Below are positions 10,582 through 19,958 of a stretch of DNA of 64,000 bases, piece after piece. The translations under genes and the position numbers were made by a program. The notes beneath the pieces are model-generated. The model had not been told where the DNA came from, did not search any database, and worked only from the letters and a program-made list of their open reading frames with translations. Each line of letters begins with the position of its first letter. The first letter of the stretch is position 1. Location of the stretch: contig NZ_FOZX01000002.1 in the NCBI RefSeq assembly GCF_900116135.1, forward strand, positions 248,001 to 312,000. The letters run 5' to 3'. This DNA comes from Saccharopolyspora flava (lineage in GTDB: Bacteria > Actinomycetota > Actinomycetes > Mycobacteriales > Pseudonocardiaceae).

Positions 10582-10601
10582 TCCCACACCTGAAGACGTG
10601 A

Positions 10602-11567
10602 TCAGCCTTCCGGCGGAGTCCAGCGGTCGGTGCGGGACATGCCCGCCGCCCGGCCCTTCCCGGCGATGACCAGGGCCATCTTGCGGGAGGCCTCGTCGAT
10701 CATCTCGTCGCCGAGCATCGCCGCACCGCGCGCGCCACCGGCGGCGGAGGTGTGCCACTCGTAGGCGTCGAGGATGTTCTCGGCGTGGTCGTAGTCGGCC
10801 TGGCGCGGCGAGAACAGCTCGTTGACCGCGTCGACCTGCGCGGGGTGCAGCACCCACTTGCCGTCGAAACCGAGCGCGGCGGAACGACCTCCGACCTCGC
10901 GCAGCCCGTCGACGTCCTTGATCTGCAGGTAGGGCCCGTCGATGGCCTGCACGTCGGCGGCGCGCGCCGCGGTGAGGATGCGGAACAGCGTGTAGTGGTA
11001 GGCGTCGCCGACGTCGTAGCCGGGCGGCTGATGCCCGACGACCAGCGAGCGCATGTTCACCGAGGCCATGAAGTCCGCCGGCCCGTAGATCAGCGCCTCC
11101 ACGCGGGGAGCGCGGGCGATCGCGTCGATCTCGACCAGGCCGCGCGCGTCCTCGATCTGCGGCTCGATGCCGATCCGCCCGATCTCCAGGCCCATCGCGC
11201 GCTCGATCTGGGTGAGCGTGAGGTCCAGCCAGCGCACGTGATCCGGGGTGGAGACCTTCGGCAGGATGATCGTGTCCAGGTCCGCGCCCGCGCCCTCGAC
11301 GACGGCGACGACGTCGCGGTAGGTCCACTCGGTGTCCAGGGCGTTGACCCGCACCGACCGCACCTTGCCGTCCCAGCCGCCCTCGGTGAGCGCGCCGACG
11401 ATCCGCTCCCGCGCCTCGGCCTTGGCCAGCGGCGCGACCGCGTCCTCCAGGTCGAGGAAGAACTGGTCGACGGCCAGCCCGCGAGCCTTGTCGATCATCT
11501 TCGCGCTCGAACCGGGCACCGCCAGGCAACTGCGCCGGGCACGACGACCGTCCACGTCGACCTCCAC
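10602..11567 (-). CDS. HpcH/HpaI aldolase / citrate lyase beta (CitE, malyl-CoA lyase) family protein
   Basis: 321 aa TIM-barrel lyase. Motifs of the CitE/Mcl family are seen in order: RRSCLAVPGSS at the N-terminus, the metal-binding LDLEDAVAP near residue 43, VRVNALDTEW, EPQIEDARG, and YGPADFMAS. Length fits malyl-CoA / methylmalyl-CoA lyases better than the shorter CitE subunit, and the C-terminal lid (FDGKWVLHPAQVDAVNELF) is present. It should cleave or condense acyl-CoA with glyoxylate or a similar aldehyde. No pathway partners lie nearby, so the substrate cannot be fixed. Confidence 0.82.
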   Translation of the reverse strand: MEVDVDGRRARRSCLAVPGSSAKMIDKARGLAVDQFFLDLEDAVAPLAKAEARERIVGALTEGGWDGKVRSVRVNALDTEWTYRDVVAVVEGAGADLDTIILPKVSTPDHVRWLDLTLTQIERAMGLEIGRIGIEPQIEDARGLVEIDAIARAPRVEALIYGPADFMASVNMRSLVVGHQPPGYDVGDAYHYTLFRILTAARAADVQAIDGPYLQIKDVDGLREVGGRSAALGFDGKWVLHPAQVDAVNELFSPRQADYDHAENILDAYEWHTSAAGGARGAAMLGDEMIDEASRKMALVIAGKGRAAGMSRTDRWTPPEG

Positions 11568-11594
11568 ATCTCTAAGAGCAGCGCTAGCTGTCTA

Positions 11595-11987
11595 TCACGT
11601 GGGGTCGAGGTCGGCGTAGAGGTCGAGGATCGCCGGGGCTGTGACGTGGTGCCGCTCGTACTCGGCGCGGGTGAACCAGCCGAGCTCGGCGATCTCCGCC
11701 GAGGCGACCGGTTCGCCGTCGAAAGTGCCCGTGTAGCAGGCGAGATCGACCTTCACGCCCTCGCCGCGCCCGACGGCGTCGTTGAAGTAGCGGGCGTAGA
11801 ACTCGGCCTCGCCCAGGACGACGCCGAGCTCCTCGGCGACCTCGCGGTGCAGCGCCTCGCGCTCGGTCTCGCCCGGTTCGATGCCGCCGCCGGGCAGGTA
11901 GAAGGCCTCCTGGTCGGCGGAGCGGACCAGCAGCAACCGCCGGTCGCAGAACCGCACCAGGCCGACCGCCTTGATCAGTGAGCTCAC
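11595..11987 (-). CDS. Nudix hydrolase
   Basis: 130 aa with a complete Nudix box GGIEPGETEREALHREVAEE followed by LGV, so it should hydrolyse a nucleoside diphosphate-linked substrate using Mg2+. The GTG chosen follows the MarR gene stop (11992-11994) by a few bases; an earlier GTG inside the MarR gene is an alternative. The tight head-to-tail position after MarR suggests co-transcription. Substrate unknown. Confidence 0.8.
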   Translation of the reverse strand: MSSLIKAVGLVRFCDRRLLLVRSADQEAFYLPGGGIEPGETEREALHREVAEELGVVLGEAEFYARYFNDAVGRGEGVKVDLACYTGTFDGEPVASAEIAELGWFTRAEYERHHVTAPAILDLYADLDPT

Positions 11988-11991
11988 CCGC

Positions 11992-12480
11992 TCATGCTTG
12001 CGCACGCTGACCGGGTGGCGAGGGCACACCCCCGTCCGCCAGCCGTTCGCAGGCGCGCACCAGGGTTTCGAGCTCTCCGTCGGCGGCGTTGAGGAAGTAC
12101 CGCGCGACACCGTGCCGGTGGGTCGCCGCGGCCATCCGCAGCCGTCCCTCACCACGCTCGGTGATCACGGCCTGCACGCCGCGCCCGTCGGAGTCCACGC
12201 GCACGCGGCGCACCAGCCCGAGCCGTTCGAGCCGGTCCACCAGCCGGGTCACCCCGGACCGGGACAGCAGCACGACATCGGCGAGTTCGGTCATCCGGAG
12301 CCGCTGCTCCGGTGCTTCGGCCAGCGCTTCCAGCACGTCGTAGGCGGCCAGGGTGAGCCGCTGCTCCGCGATGAGGTCGCCTTCCAGGCAGCGCGTGACC
12401 CGGGCGTGCGCGCGGAGGAAGCTGCGGTACGCCAGCAGTTCGCTTCGAGTGGGTAATCGGTCCAAAGCCGTCTCGGCCAC
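11992..12480 (-). CDS. MarR family transcriptional regulator
   Basis: 162 aa winged-helix regulator. The recognition part RMTELADVVLLSRSGVTRLV and wing region DRLERLGLVRRVRVDSDGRG fit MarR, with a C-terminal dimerisation helix. GTG at 12480 is chosen because a good -10 (TAATAT, 12488-12493, minus strand) would start the transcript almost at this codon, giving a leaderless message; upstream in-frame codons lack ribosome sites. It probably controls itself and the following Nudix gene; ligand unknown. Confidence 0.82.
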   Translation of the reverse strand: MAETALDRLPTRSELLAYRSFLRAHARVTRCLEGDLIAEQRLTLAAYDVLEALAEAPEQRLRMTELADVVLLSRSGVTRLVDRLERLGLVRRVRVDSDGRGVQAVITERGEGRLRMAAATHRHGVARYFLNAADGELETLVRACERLADGGVPSPPGQRAQA

Positions 12481-12487
12481 GTGACGG

Positions 12488-12493
12488 ATATTA
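12488..12493 (-). promoter_or_regulatory. Candidate -10 box for a leaderless marR transcript
   Basis: TAATAT on the minus strand ends seven bases before the GTG start at 12480, so initiation would occur at or next to the start codon. No convincing -35 is seen. Confidence 0.35.
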
Positions 12494-12507
12494 CTGTCCG
12501 CACGCAC

Positions 12508-12536
12508 TTGACTTCGCAGCGCCCCCGGTTTAGAGG
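12508..12536 (+). promoter_or_regulatory. Candidate mrp promoter, TTGACT-17-TAGAGG
   Basis: TTGACT (12508-12513) and TAGAGG (12531-12536) are 17 bp apart on the plus strand, about 140 bp upstream of mrp and divergent from marR, whose own signals overlap the same interval. Confidence 0.45.
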
Positions 12537-12676
12537 CGAGCGATCGCCCTACCGGCGCAGATGGTGGGCTACTGGTCCGTAACATGGGATTGCCGGAATC
12601 GGGTGTGAGACCCTTTTCTGGTTCGGCGGGACGCGTCCCGTCCCCACCACGTTCACCAACGCTTGTCGAGGTAACC

Positions 12677-13816
12677 GTGACCAGTACGCAGTCCGCACCG
12701 ACCGAGGACGCCGTCCGCCAGGCGCTCACCAAGGTCGAGGACCCGGAGATCCGCAAGCCGATCACCGACCTGGGCATGGTCAAGAGCGTGTCCGTCGGCG
12801 ACGGCGGCGCGGTGACGGTCGAGGTCTACCTGACGGTCCAGGGCTGCCCGATGCGCGAGACGATCACGCAGCGGGTCAACGACGCCGTCGCCGCGGTCGA
12901 CGGCGTGTCCTCGGTGCAGGTCGAGCTCGACGTGATGAGCGACGAGCAGCGCTCCGAGCTGCGCCGCAGCCTGCGCGGCGACTCCGAGGAACCCCGCATC
13001 CCGTTCGCCGAGCCCGGCTCGATGACCCGCGTCTACTGCGTGGCCTCGGGCAAGGGCGGCGTCGGCAAGTCCAGCGTGACGGTCAACCTGGCCGCCTCGA
13101 TGGCCGCCAGGGGCCTGTCGGTCGGCGTCGTCGACGCCGACATCTACGGCCACTCCGTGCCGCGGATGCTGGGCGCGGGCGGCAAGCCCACCCAGGTCGA
13201 GAAGATGATCATGCCGCCGCAGTCGCACGGCGTGAAGGTCATCTCGATCGGCATGTTCACCCCCGGCAACACCCCGGTGGTCTGGCGCGGGCCGATGCTG
13301 CACCGCGCGCTGCAGCAGTTCCTCGCCGACGTCTTCTGGGGCGACCTGGACGTGCTGCTGCTGGACCTGCCGCCCGGCACCGGTGACGTCGCGCTGTCGA
13401 CCGCCCAGCTCATCCCCAACGCCGAGATCCTGGTGGTCACCACCCCGCAGCAGGCCGCCGCCGAGGTGGCCGAGCGCGCGGGCGCGATCGCCATGCAGAC
13501 CCGCCAGCGGCTGGCCGGCGTCGTGGAGAACATGTCCTGGATGGAGATGCCCGACGGCCAGCGCATGGACGTCTTCGGTTCCGGCGGTGGCCAGATCGTG
13601 GCCGACTCGCTGAGCCGCTCGCTGGGCACCGAGGTGCCGCTGCTCGGCCAGATCCCGCTCGACCCGAGGCTCCGCGAGTGCGGCGACGCGGGCGAGCCGT
13701 TGGTCCTGCAGGAGCCGGACTCCCCGGCGGGCGCGGCCCTCAACGACATCGCCAAGCGCCTCGGCACCCGAGCCCGGGGCCTCGCGGGCAAGCTCCTGTC
13801 GGTGTCGCCCGCTTAA
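12677..13816 (+). CDS. mrp: Mrp/ApbC family iron-sulfur cluster carrier ATPase
   Basis: 379 aa. An N-terminal MIP18/DUF59 domain (about 1-95; EDPEIRKPITDLGM) is followed by the P-loop ATPase with deviant Walker A GKGGVGKSSVTVNLA, switch region VVDADIYGHSVPRML, and DLPPGTGDVALS. The protein binds and delivers Fe-S clusters to apo-proteins in the cytosol. GTG with GAGG upstream is used as start, giving the normal family length. Its 3' end overlaps the convergent O-methyltransferase gene by four bases. Mrp is also near sigE in mycobacteria. Confidence 0.93.
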   Translation: MTSTQSAPTEDAVRQALTKVEDPEIRKPITDLGMVKSVSVGDGGAVTVEVYLTVQGCPMRETITQRVNDAVAAVDGVSSVQVELDVMSDEQRSELRRSLRGDSEEPRIPFAEPGSMTRVYCVASGKGGVGKSSVTVNLAASMAARGLSVGVVDADIYGHSVPRMLGAGGKPTQVEKMIMPPQSHGVKVISIGMFTPGNTPVVWRGPMLHRALQQFLADVFWGDLDVLLLDLPPGTGDVALSTAQLIPNAEILVVTTPQQAAAEVAERAGAIAMQTRQRLAGVVENMSWMEMPDGQRMDVFGSGGGQIVADSLSRSLGTEVPLLGQIPLDPRLRECGDAGEPLVLQEPDSPAGAALNDIAKRLGTRARGLAGKLLSVSPA

Positions 13817-14433
13817 ACCTTCGCGACGGCGAGAAGGCCTGGTCCGGTGGGTAATGTCACCGGGACCAGGCTTTCGTCGTCTTGGACGGCTTTGACCAGG
13901 TCGCGGATGGCCGTGGCCAGGGCGCTCCGGCCGTCGTCGGGGTCGCCGCCGAGCTGGACGCCGGCGAAGACGATGACGCCGCCCGGGCGCAGCAGCCGGG
14001 TGCCCAGCTCCAGGTAGGCGGGGTAGTCGGTGCTCGCGACGCCGACCGAGACCAGGTCGTAGCCGCCTTCGGTGAAGCGCGGCAGCATCTCCACCGCGCA
14101 GCCGGTGATCAGCCGCGTGCGGGATGGGGCGACGCCCTCCTCGCGCAGCGCGGCGCGGGCGATCCGCTGGTTGACCGGGTCGGCGTCGATCGAGGTCAGC
14201 ACGCCCTCGGGCAGCATCCCGCGGAGCAGCCAGCCCGCGCTCTCGCCGGAGCCGGTGCCGATCTCGACGACGGCCTTGGCCCGCAGCGCGGCCGCGAGGA
14301 ACCGCAGCACGTGCAGCGACGACGCACCGACCGGCGAGTCCTGCGGACCGTCGCCGACCGGGCGAGCGCGCGTCCGCTCCCCCATCGCATAGCCGCCCAT
14401 CGAGTAGCGGGCCACCGACCTCTCGGGTATCAC
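13813..14433 (-). CDS. SAM-dependent O-methyltransferase (Rv1220c type)
   Basis: 206 aa class I methyltransferase of the caffeoyl-CoA/catechol O-methyltransferase family: SAM loop VVEIGTGSGESAGWLL, acidic residue at the end of strand 2 (SIDADP), and YDLVSVG for the metal-proximal strand. It is divergent from sigE exactly as Rv1220c is from sigE in M. tuberculosis. A GTG at 14433 is preferred; the upstream sequence has GATAAC about ten bases before it and no ribosome site, which would fit a leaderless transcript. Methyl acceptor unknown. Confidence 0.82.
   Translation of the reverse strand: MIPERSVARYSMGGYAMGERTRARPVGDGPQDSPVGASSLHVLRFLAAALRAKAVVEIGTGSGESAGWLLRGMLPEGVLTSIDADPVNQRIARAALREEGVAPSRTRLITGCAVEMLPRFTEGGYDLVSVGVASTDYPAYLELGTRLLRPGGVIVFAGVQLGGDPDDGRSALATAIRDLVKAVQDDESLVPVTLPTGPGLLAVAKV
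13837..13871 (+). terminator. Hairpin for mrp embedded in the antisense O-methyltransferase coding sequence
   Basis: GCCTGGTCCGGTG (13837-13849) pairs with CACCGGGACCAGGC (13858-13871), with one bulged G and an eight-base loop, followed by TTTCGTCGTCTT on the plus strand. It begins 20 bases after the mrp stop and lies wholly inside the 3' coding end of the O-methyltransferase gene. Confidence 0.55.
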
Positions 14434-14575
14434 AACGCGAAAGGTTATCGGCGCCGCGCGCACAAATGATGTTTCCGGGCGACATCGTTAGAAGCCCGTT
14501 TCCATGCGCGACATTTCCTCACCCTGAGTGACCAGCGCGGCGCGGCCGAGTGGGTGAGGGGTGGCTCACCCGGAC

Positions 14576-14592
14576 TCTCAGGCCCTTCTCAG
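14576..14592 (+). promoter_or_regulatory. Two 11-bp-phased TCTCAG boxes upstream of sigE
   Basis: TCTCAG at 14576-14581 and 14587-14592 form TCTCAGGCCCTTCTCAG, spaced one helical turn apart, as expected for an OmpR-type response-regulator dimer. It is nearly the same as TCTCAGGGGCTTCTCAC at 47642-47658 in front of the two-component operon. Confidence 0.5.
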
Positions 14593-14628
14593 GCGGCTTT
14601 CATGCCCACTTCACCAGGGAGGACGACA

Positions 14629-15369
14629 GTGGACGTCATACACCGACACCCATCGGCGTCTCACCGGTGGGCGGGTCGCGGGAACAACGCTCCAGCGCCG
14701 CTCGTTCTGGTAGATGCAAGCCCACAGGAGGTGGCTCTTCGCCCGATGGCAACACAGCCGATGAGCGTGGCCCCCGGCACCGACCGGACCCACGAGAGCA
14801 GCGCTTCGCCGAGTCCCGTCTCACCCGGCGCGGAGGAGGCGGCCTGGACCCCGCCCAGCTGGGACGAGGTGGTCCGGCAACACGCGGACCGGGTCTACCG
14901 GCTCGCCTACCGACTGTCCGGCAACCAGCACGACGCCGAGGACCTCACCCAGGAGACCTTCATCCGGGTGTTCCGCTCCCTGGCCTCGTACAAGCCGGGC
15001 ACGTTCGAGGGCTGGCTGCACCGCATCACCACGAACCTGTTCCTGGACATGGCCCGCCGCAGGTCCCGCCTGCGCATGGAGGGCCTGCCCGAGGACACCG
15101 ACCGGCTGCCCGGTGGCGGCCCGACGCCCGAGCAGGTGTTCCACGACACCCACCTCGACCCGGACCTGCAGGCGGCGCTGGACAAGCTCCCGCCGGAGTT
15201 CCGCGCGGCCATCGTGCTCTGCGACGTCGAGGGCCTGTCGTACGAGGAGATCGGTACCACCCTGGGAGTGAAGCTGGGTACCGTGCGCAGCAGGATTCAC
15301 CGCGGTCGCCAGATGCTCAAGAGCTCCCTCGAGGCGACCCGAGAACAAGCCGGGAGGAAAGACGGATGA
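14629..15369 (+). CDS. sigE: ECF RNA polymerase sigma factor SigE
   Basis: 246 aa extracytoplasmic-function sigma factor. Region 2 has [20 protein letters not shown] and [16 protein letters not shown], and region 4 has [20 protein letters not shown] with the helix-turn-helix [15 protein letters not shown]; these match mycobacterial SigE closely. Several in-frame starts exist, as in mycobacteria; GTG at 14629 is chosen because GGGAGG lies six bases upstream, and ATG at 14746 is an alternative. The gene overlaps rseA (ATGA), which encodes its anti-sigma factor. It should direct the response to envelope stress. Confidence 0.92.
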   Translation: MDVIHRHPSASHRWAGRGNNAPAPLVLVDASPQEVALRPMATQPMSVAPGTDRTHESSASPSPVSPGAEEAAWTPPSWDEVVRQHADRVYRLAYRLSGNQHDAEDLTQETFIRVFRSLASYKPGTFEGWLHRITTNLFLDMARRRSRLRMEGLPEDTDRLPGGGPTPEQVFHDTHLDPDLQAALDKLPPEFRAAIVLCDVEGLSYEEIGTTLGVKLGTVRSRIHRGRQMLKSSLEATREQAGRKDG

Positions 15370-16139
15370 CGGTTCTGCGGGGGTGGGGGCTGTCCGAGCA
15401 GCACCTCGCGCTGGACGCTCTCGTCGCGTTCGTCGACGGTGAGCTCAGCCCGAGCGCCCACGACCGCGCGGTGGCCCACCTGGCCGGGTGCCCCGCGTGC
15501 GCGGCGGACGCCGCCGCGCAGCGGCAGGCCCGCGCGGCGGTCCGCGCCGCCGACGCGCCCTCGGTCTCGCCGCAGCTCCTGCAGGCGCTGCAGGCCATCC
15601 CCTCCAGCGCCGAGCTCCCCGCACAACCTGAGAACCTCGCGCTGACCGACGACGGTCAGCTGGTCACCGTGTCCCGCCCGAACCGCGTGAAGGGCTTCGG
15701 CAGCGGGCCGGTGCTGGGTTCGTCCACCCCGCTCGGCGGCTCGCAGCAGCCGCTGGGCACCTCAGTGACCTCCTACGACGACTCCGAGGACGGCGAGCGC
15801 CGGGCCGCCCGCCGCACCCGGCAGGGCGCCGGCGTGGTCTTCTCCGGCCTGGTCCTCGGGGCCCTGACGCTGCTGAACGTCCCGGTCACCGACGACGACG
15901 GCCAGCCGCTGCAGGGCGCGCCGATGCCGATGCCCGGCGGATCGTTCACCAACGCCGTCATCCCGGCCGCGGGCAACACCGCGCTGCCGTCGGAGAGCAC
16001 GCCCGTCTCCAGCCAGACCGCTCCCGCCCAGGTCCCGGACGCTCCCCGGGTCCCCGACACGCCTCAGCTGCCCGACGCGCCGCCGGATCCCTCGGCCGCG
16101 CTGCCGTCCACCGCGGCGAGCGCCCCTCCCGCCGGGTAA
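15366..16139 (+). CDS. rseA: Zinc-binding anti-sigma factor RseA
   Basis: 257 aa. The ZAS motif H38-x3-C42-x2-C45 (HLAGCPAC) marks a zinc anti-sigma domain that should hold SigE inactive. After a linker there is a single hydrophobic helix (about residues 154-173, [17 protein letters not shown]) and a proline-rich tail with repeated PDAP/PDTP units, which would lie outside the cell. The start overlaps the sigE stop (ATGA), giving coupled translation. Mycobacterial RseA is shorter; the long extracytoplasmic tail here suggests signal-dependent proteolysis at the membrane, which is an inference. Confidence 0.85.
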   Translation: MTVLRGWGLSEQHLALDALVAFVDGELSPSAHDRAVAHLAGCPACAADAAAQRQARAAVRAADAPSVSPQLLQALQAIPSSAELPAQPENLALTDDGQLVTVSRPNRVKGFGSGPVLGSSTPLGGSQQPLGTSVTSYDDSEDGERRAARRTRQGAGVVFSGLVLGALTLLNVPVTDDDGQPLQGAPMPMPGGSFTNAVIPAAGNTALPSESTPVSSQTAPAQVPDAPRVPDTPQLPDAPPDPSAALPSTAASAPPAG

Positions 16140-16284
16140 CGAACTGGCGAGTTCGCGCCCACTCCACACCGACTTCACCGCGCTGCGGGCAAAATGGGGG
16201 CGTCGGCACCATGCCGGTGAGGCGGGCCGCGCGCCCGTGTGATCCACTCGAAGCGACGAGCCCGATCGGACAGCCCGGGGAGCG

Positions 16285-17961
<1,677 letters not shown>

Positions 17962-18117
17962 CCGATCACATCGGCGTGAACGGCCGGACACCACTCGAGC
18001 ACGGGGCGTGTTTCCGCCAGTTCCCGTACTCGATCCGTGTCACCCGGTCGGTACTCTGGTGCTGTCGGCAGCTCGGTGTCGGTCCCCGAGCCACGAGAAT
18101 CCCAGAGGAGTCGAGAG

Positions 18118-18537
18118 GTGTTCGATAGCGTCGGCTGGCCCGAGCTCCTGGTTCTCGCCCTGGTCGGGCTGTTCGTGCTCGGCCCGGATCGGCTGCCGCA
18201 GGGCGCCGCGTGGCTGGGCAAGACGATCCGGCAGGTCAGGGAGTACGCGACCGGGGCCCGCGAGCAGATCCGCTCGGAGGTCGGCCCGGAGTTCGACGAG
18301 CTGAAGAAGCCGCTGGAAGAGCTCCGCAACGTCCGCAACTTCAACCCGAAGACCGCCGTCACCAAGCACCTGCTGGACGGCGAGAACCCGTTCGAGGAGT
18401 TCTCCAGGAACTCCTCCCCGCTCAACGGCCACACCCCGTCCACCAACGGCCACACCCCGGCGCCCACGCCGCCGAAGCCGGCCGAACGCCCCCTCGCCCC
18501 CGGCGAGCGTCCCCCGTACGACACGGACGCCACCTGA
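18118..18537 (+). CDS. tatB: Sec-independent translocase protein TatB
   Basis: 139 aa. A short N-terminal helix ([20 protein letters not shown]) with the Gly-Pro hinge GPDRLP is followed by a charged amphipathic helix and a long Pro-rich tail, typical of actinobacterial TatB. GTG with GAGGAG upstream is chosen, since an earlier frame start would add a non-membrane extension. It binds twin-arginine substrates with TatC at the membrane. Position after sigE-rseA-htrA is conserved with Rv1224. Confidence 0.92.
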   Translation: MFDSVGWPELLVLALVGLFVLGPDRLPQGAAWLGKTIRQVREYATGAREQIRSEVGPEFDELKKPLEELRNVRNFNPKTAVTKHLLDGENPFEEFSRNSSPLNGHTPSTNGHTPAPTPPKPAERPLAPGERPPYDTDAT

Positions 18538-18597
18538 CCTGGCTCTTCACCGGCATGACCGGTTCCGGCCGCAGGGGCACGCCCGTCACCTGACGCG

Positions 18598-18695
18598 GAT
18601 TACGCCCGTATTCCACCACCGGAATACGGGCGTTTTCCGTCGCCACCCCGGATTGCGGCCGTATTCCGGGTCCGGATTGCGGCCGTATTCCGGGT
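18598..18695. repeat. 24-bp quasi-palindrome array C1 (4 units) between tatB and the MFS gene
   Basis: Core starts at 18598, 18622, 18651 and 18675: steps of 24, 29 and 24. The cores are GATTACGCCCGTATTC, GAATACGGGCGTTTTC, and GATTGCGGCCGTATTC twice. The last two are a perfect 24-bp tandem repeat (18648-18671 and 18672-18695). The first two also form a 13-bp perfect hairpin (18602-18614 with 18621-18633). The array stops five bases before the stop of the convergent MFS gene. Confidence 0.85.
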
Positions 18696-18700
18696 TCCGA

Positions 18701-19882
18701 TCAGCAGGGTGGTGCTGGTTGGCGGCGGGAGAAGGTGACCGCGAGGGCGGCGAGGGCGAGCCAGATGCCGAGGAGCAGGGTCATGCCGGGCCAGCCCCAG
18801 GCGCCGTAGGCCATGCCGCCGAGGACTCCGCCGACGCTGCTGCCGCCGTAGTAGGCGAGCTGGTAGAGCGCGGAGGCCTGGCCTCGGGCCTCCTTCGAGG
18901 CGCGGGTGCCGACCCAGCCGTTGGCGACCGAGTGGGCGCCGAAGAAGCCCCCGGTGAACACCACCAGGCCGATCAGGATCACCGGCACCGAGTCCGGCAG
19001 CATCAGCAGCAGTCCGGCGACCGCCACCGCGAGGCTGGTCAGCAGCACCCGCACGCGTCCCCAGCGGTCGGCGGCGCGCCCGGCCAGCGCCGAGGTGACC
19101 GTGCCCGCCGCGTAGGCGAGGAAGGCCAGCGCGGCCAGCGCCGGCGGGAGCAGCAGCGGCGGGGCGGTGATCCGGAACCCGAGCACGTTGTAGACCGTCA
19201 CGAAGCTGCCCATGCCCAGCGCCGCGACCAGGTACGGCGGGTACAGCCCGGGGTCGCGCAGAGCGGCGCCCAGACCGCTGAGCAGCGGTCTCCAGCGCAG
19301 CGGTTTCCGCTGGTGGTGCTGCTCGGACGGCAGCAGGACGACGAACGCGACGGTGCACACCGCGCCCAGCAGGCCCACCGCGAGCACCCCGCCGGACCAG
19401 CCCCAGAAGTCGCCGACGATGCCGCCGAGCAGCCGTCCGGTCATGCCGCCGATGGTGGTGCCCGCGACGTAGAGCCCGACGGTGGCGCCCAGCCGCACGC
19501 CGCCGGTCTCGTCGGCGAGGTAGGCGGTGGCCACGGCGGCGAGCCCGGCCACGGCCGCGCCCTGCACCAGCCGCAGCCCCACCATCAGCGGGAACGAGTG
19601 CACCCACGGCAGCACGAGGCCGAGGAGTTCGGCGACGATCAGGCTGGTGATCATGGTGCGGCGGCGGCCGACCGCCTCCGACAGCGTGCCCAGCGGGATC
19701 GCCGAGACCGCCAGCCCGAGCGTCGCCGCCGACACCAGCAGCGCCGCCGAACCCGGGCTCAGCCCGTACTCGCCCGCCAGCTGCGGCAGCACCGGCTGCG
19801 GCGCGTAGAGCAGGGCGAACAGGGCCAGCGCGCCGAGCAGCAGCGCGATCCGAATTCTGCGCACACGTCCGGCCGACACCAT
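18701..19882 (-). CDS. MFS transporter (YnfM-like drug/metabolite exporter)
   Basis: 393 aa with twelve hydrophobic helices. The loop 2-3 motif appears as LSEAVGRRRTMI and the second-half equivalent as GRAADRWGRVRVL; LYQLAYYGGSSVGGVLGG is typical of the YnfM-like exporter branch. The start codon is one base from an inverted repeat (19884-19898), suggesting local repression. Substrate is not predictable. Confidence 0.85.
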   Translation of the reverse strand: MVSAGRVRRIRIALLLGALALFALLYAPQPVLPQLAGEYGLSPGSAALLVSAATLGLAVSAIPLGTLSEAVGRRRTMITSLIVAELLGLVLPWVHSFPLMVGLRLVQGAAVAGLAAVATAYLADETGGVRLGATVGLYVAGTTIGGMTGRLLGGIVGDFWGWSGGVLAVGLLGAVCTVAFVVLLPSEQHHQRKPLRWRPLLSGLGAALRDPGLYPPYLVAALGMGSFVTVYNVLGFRITAPPLLLPPALAALAFLAYAAGTVTSALAGRAADRWGRVRVLLTSLAVAVAGLLLMLPDSVPVILIGLVVFTGGFFGAHSVANGWVGTRASKEARGQASALYQLAYYGGSSVGGVLGGMAYGAWGWPGMTLLLGIWLALAALAVTFSRRQPAPPC

Positions 19883-19883
19883 G

Positions 19884-19898
19884 GTTTAGACGTTAAAC
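19884..19898. promoter_or_regulatory. Inverted repeat GTTTA-GACGT-TAAAC at the MFS gene start
   Basis: Five-bp arms around a five-base centre, directly upstream of the MFS start codon. AT-rich for this genome. It could be a repressor site or overlap the -10 region of a leaderless promoter. Confidence 0.4.
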
Positions 19899-19958
19899 AC
19901 CACCGGATCACTCGCGCCCGGAGGCGTGCCGGTCGTCACCAGTGGCGCTCGACTCAGC

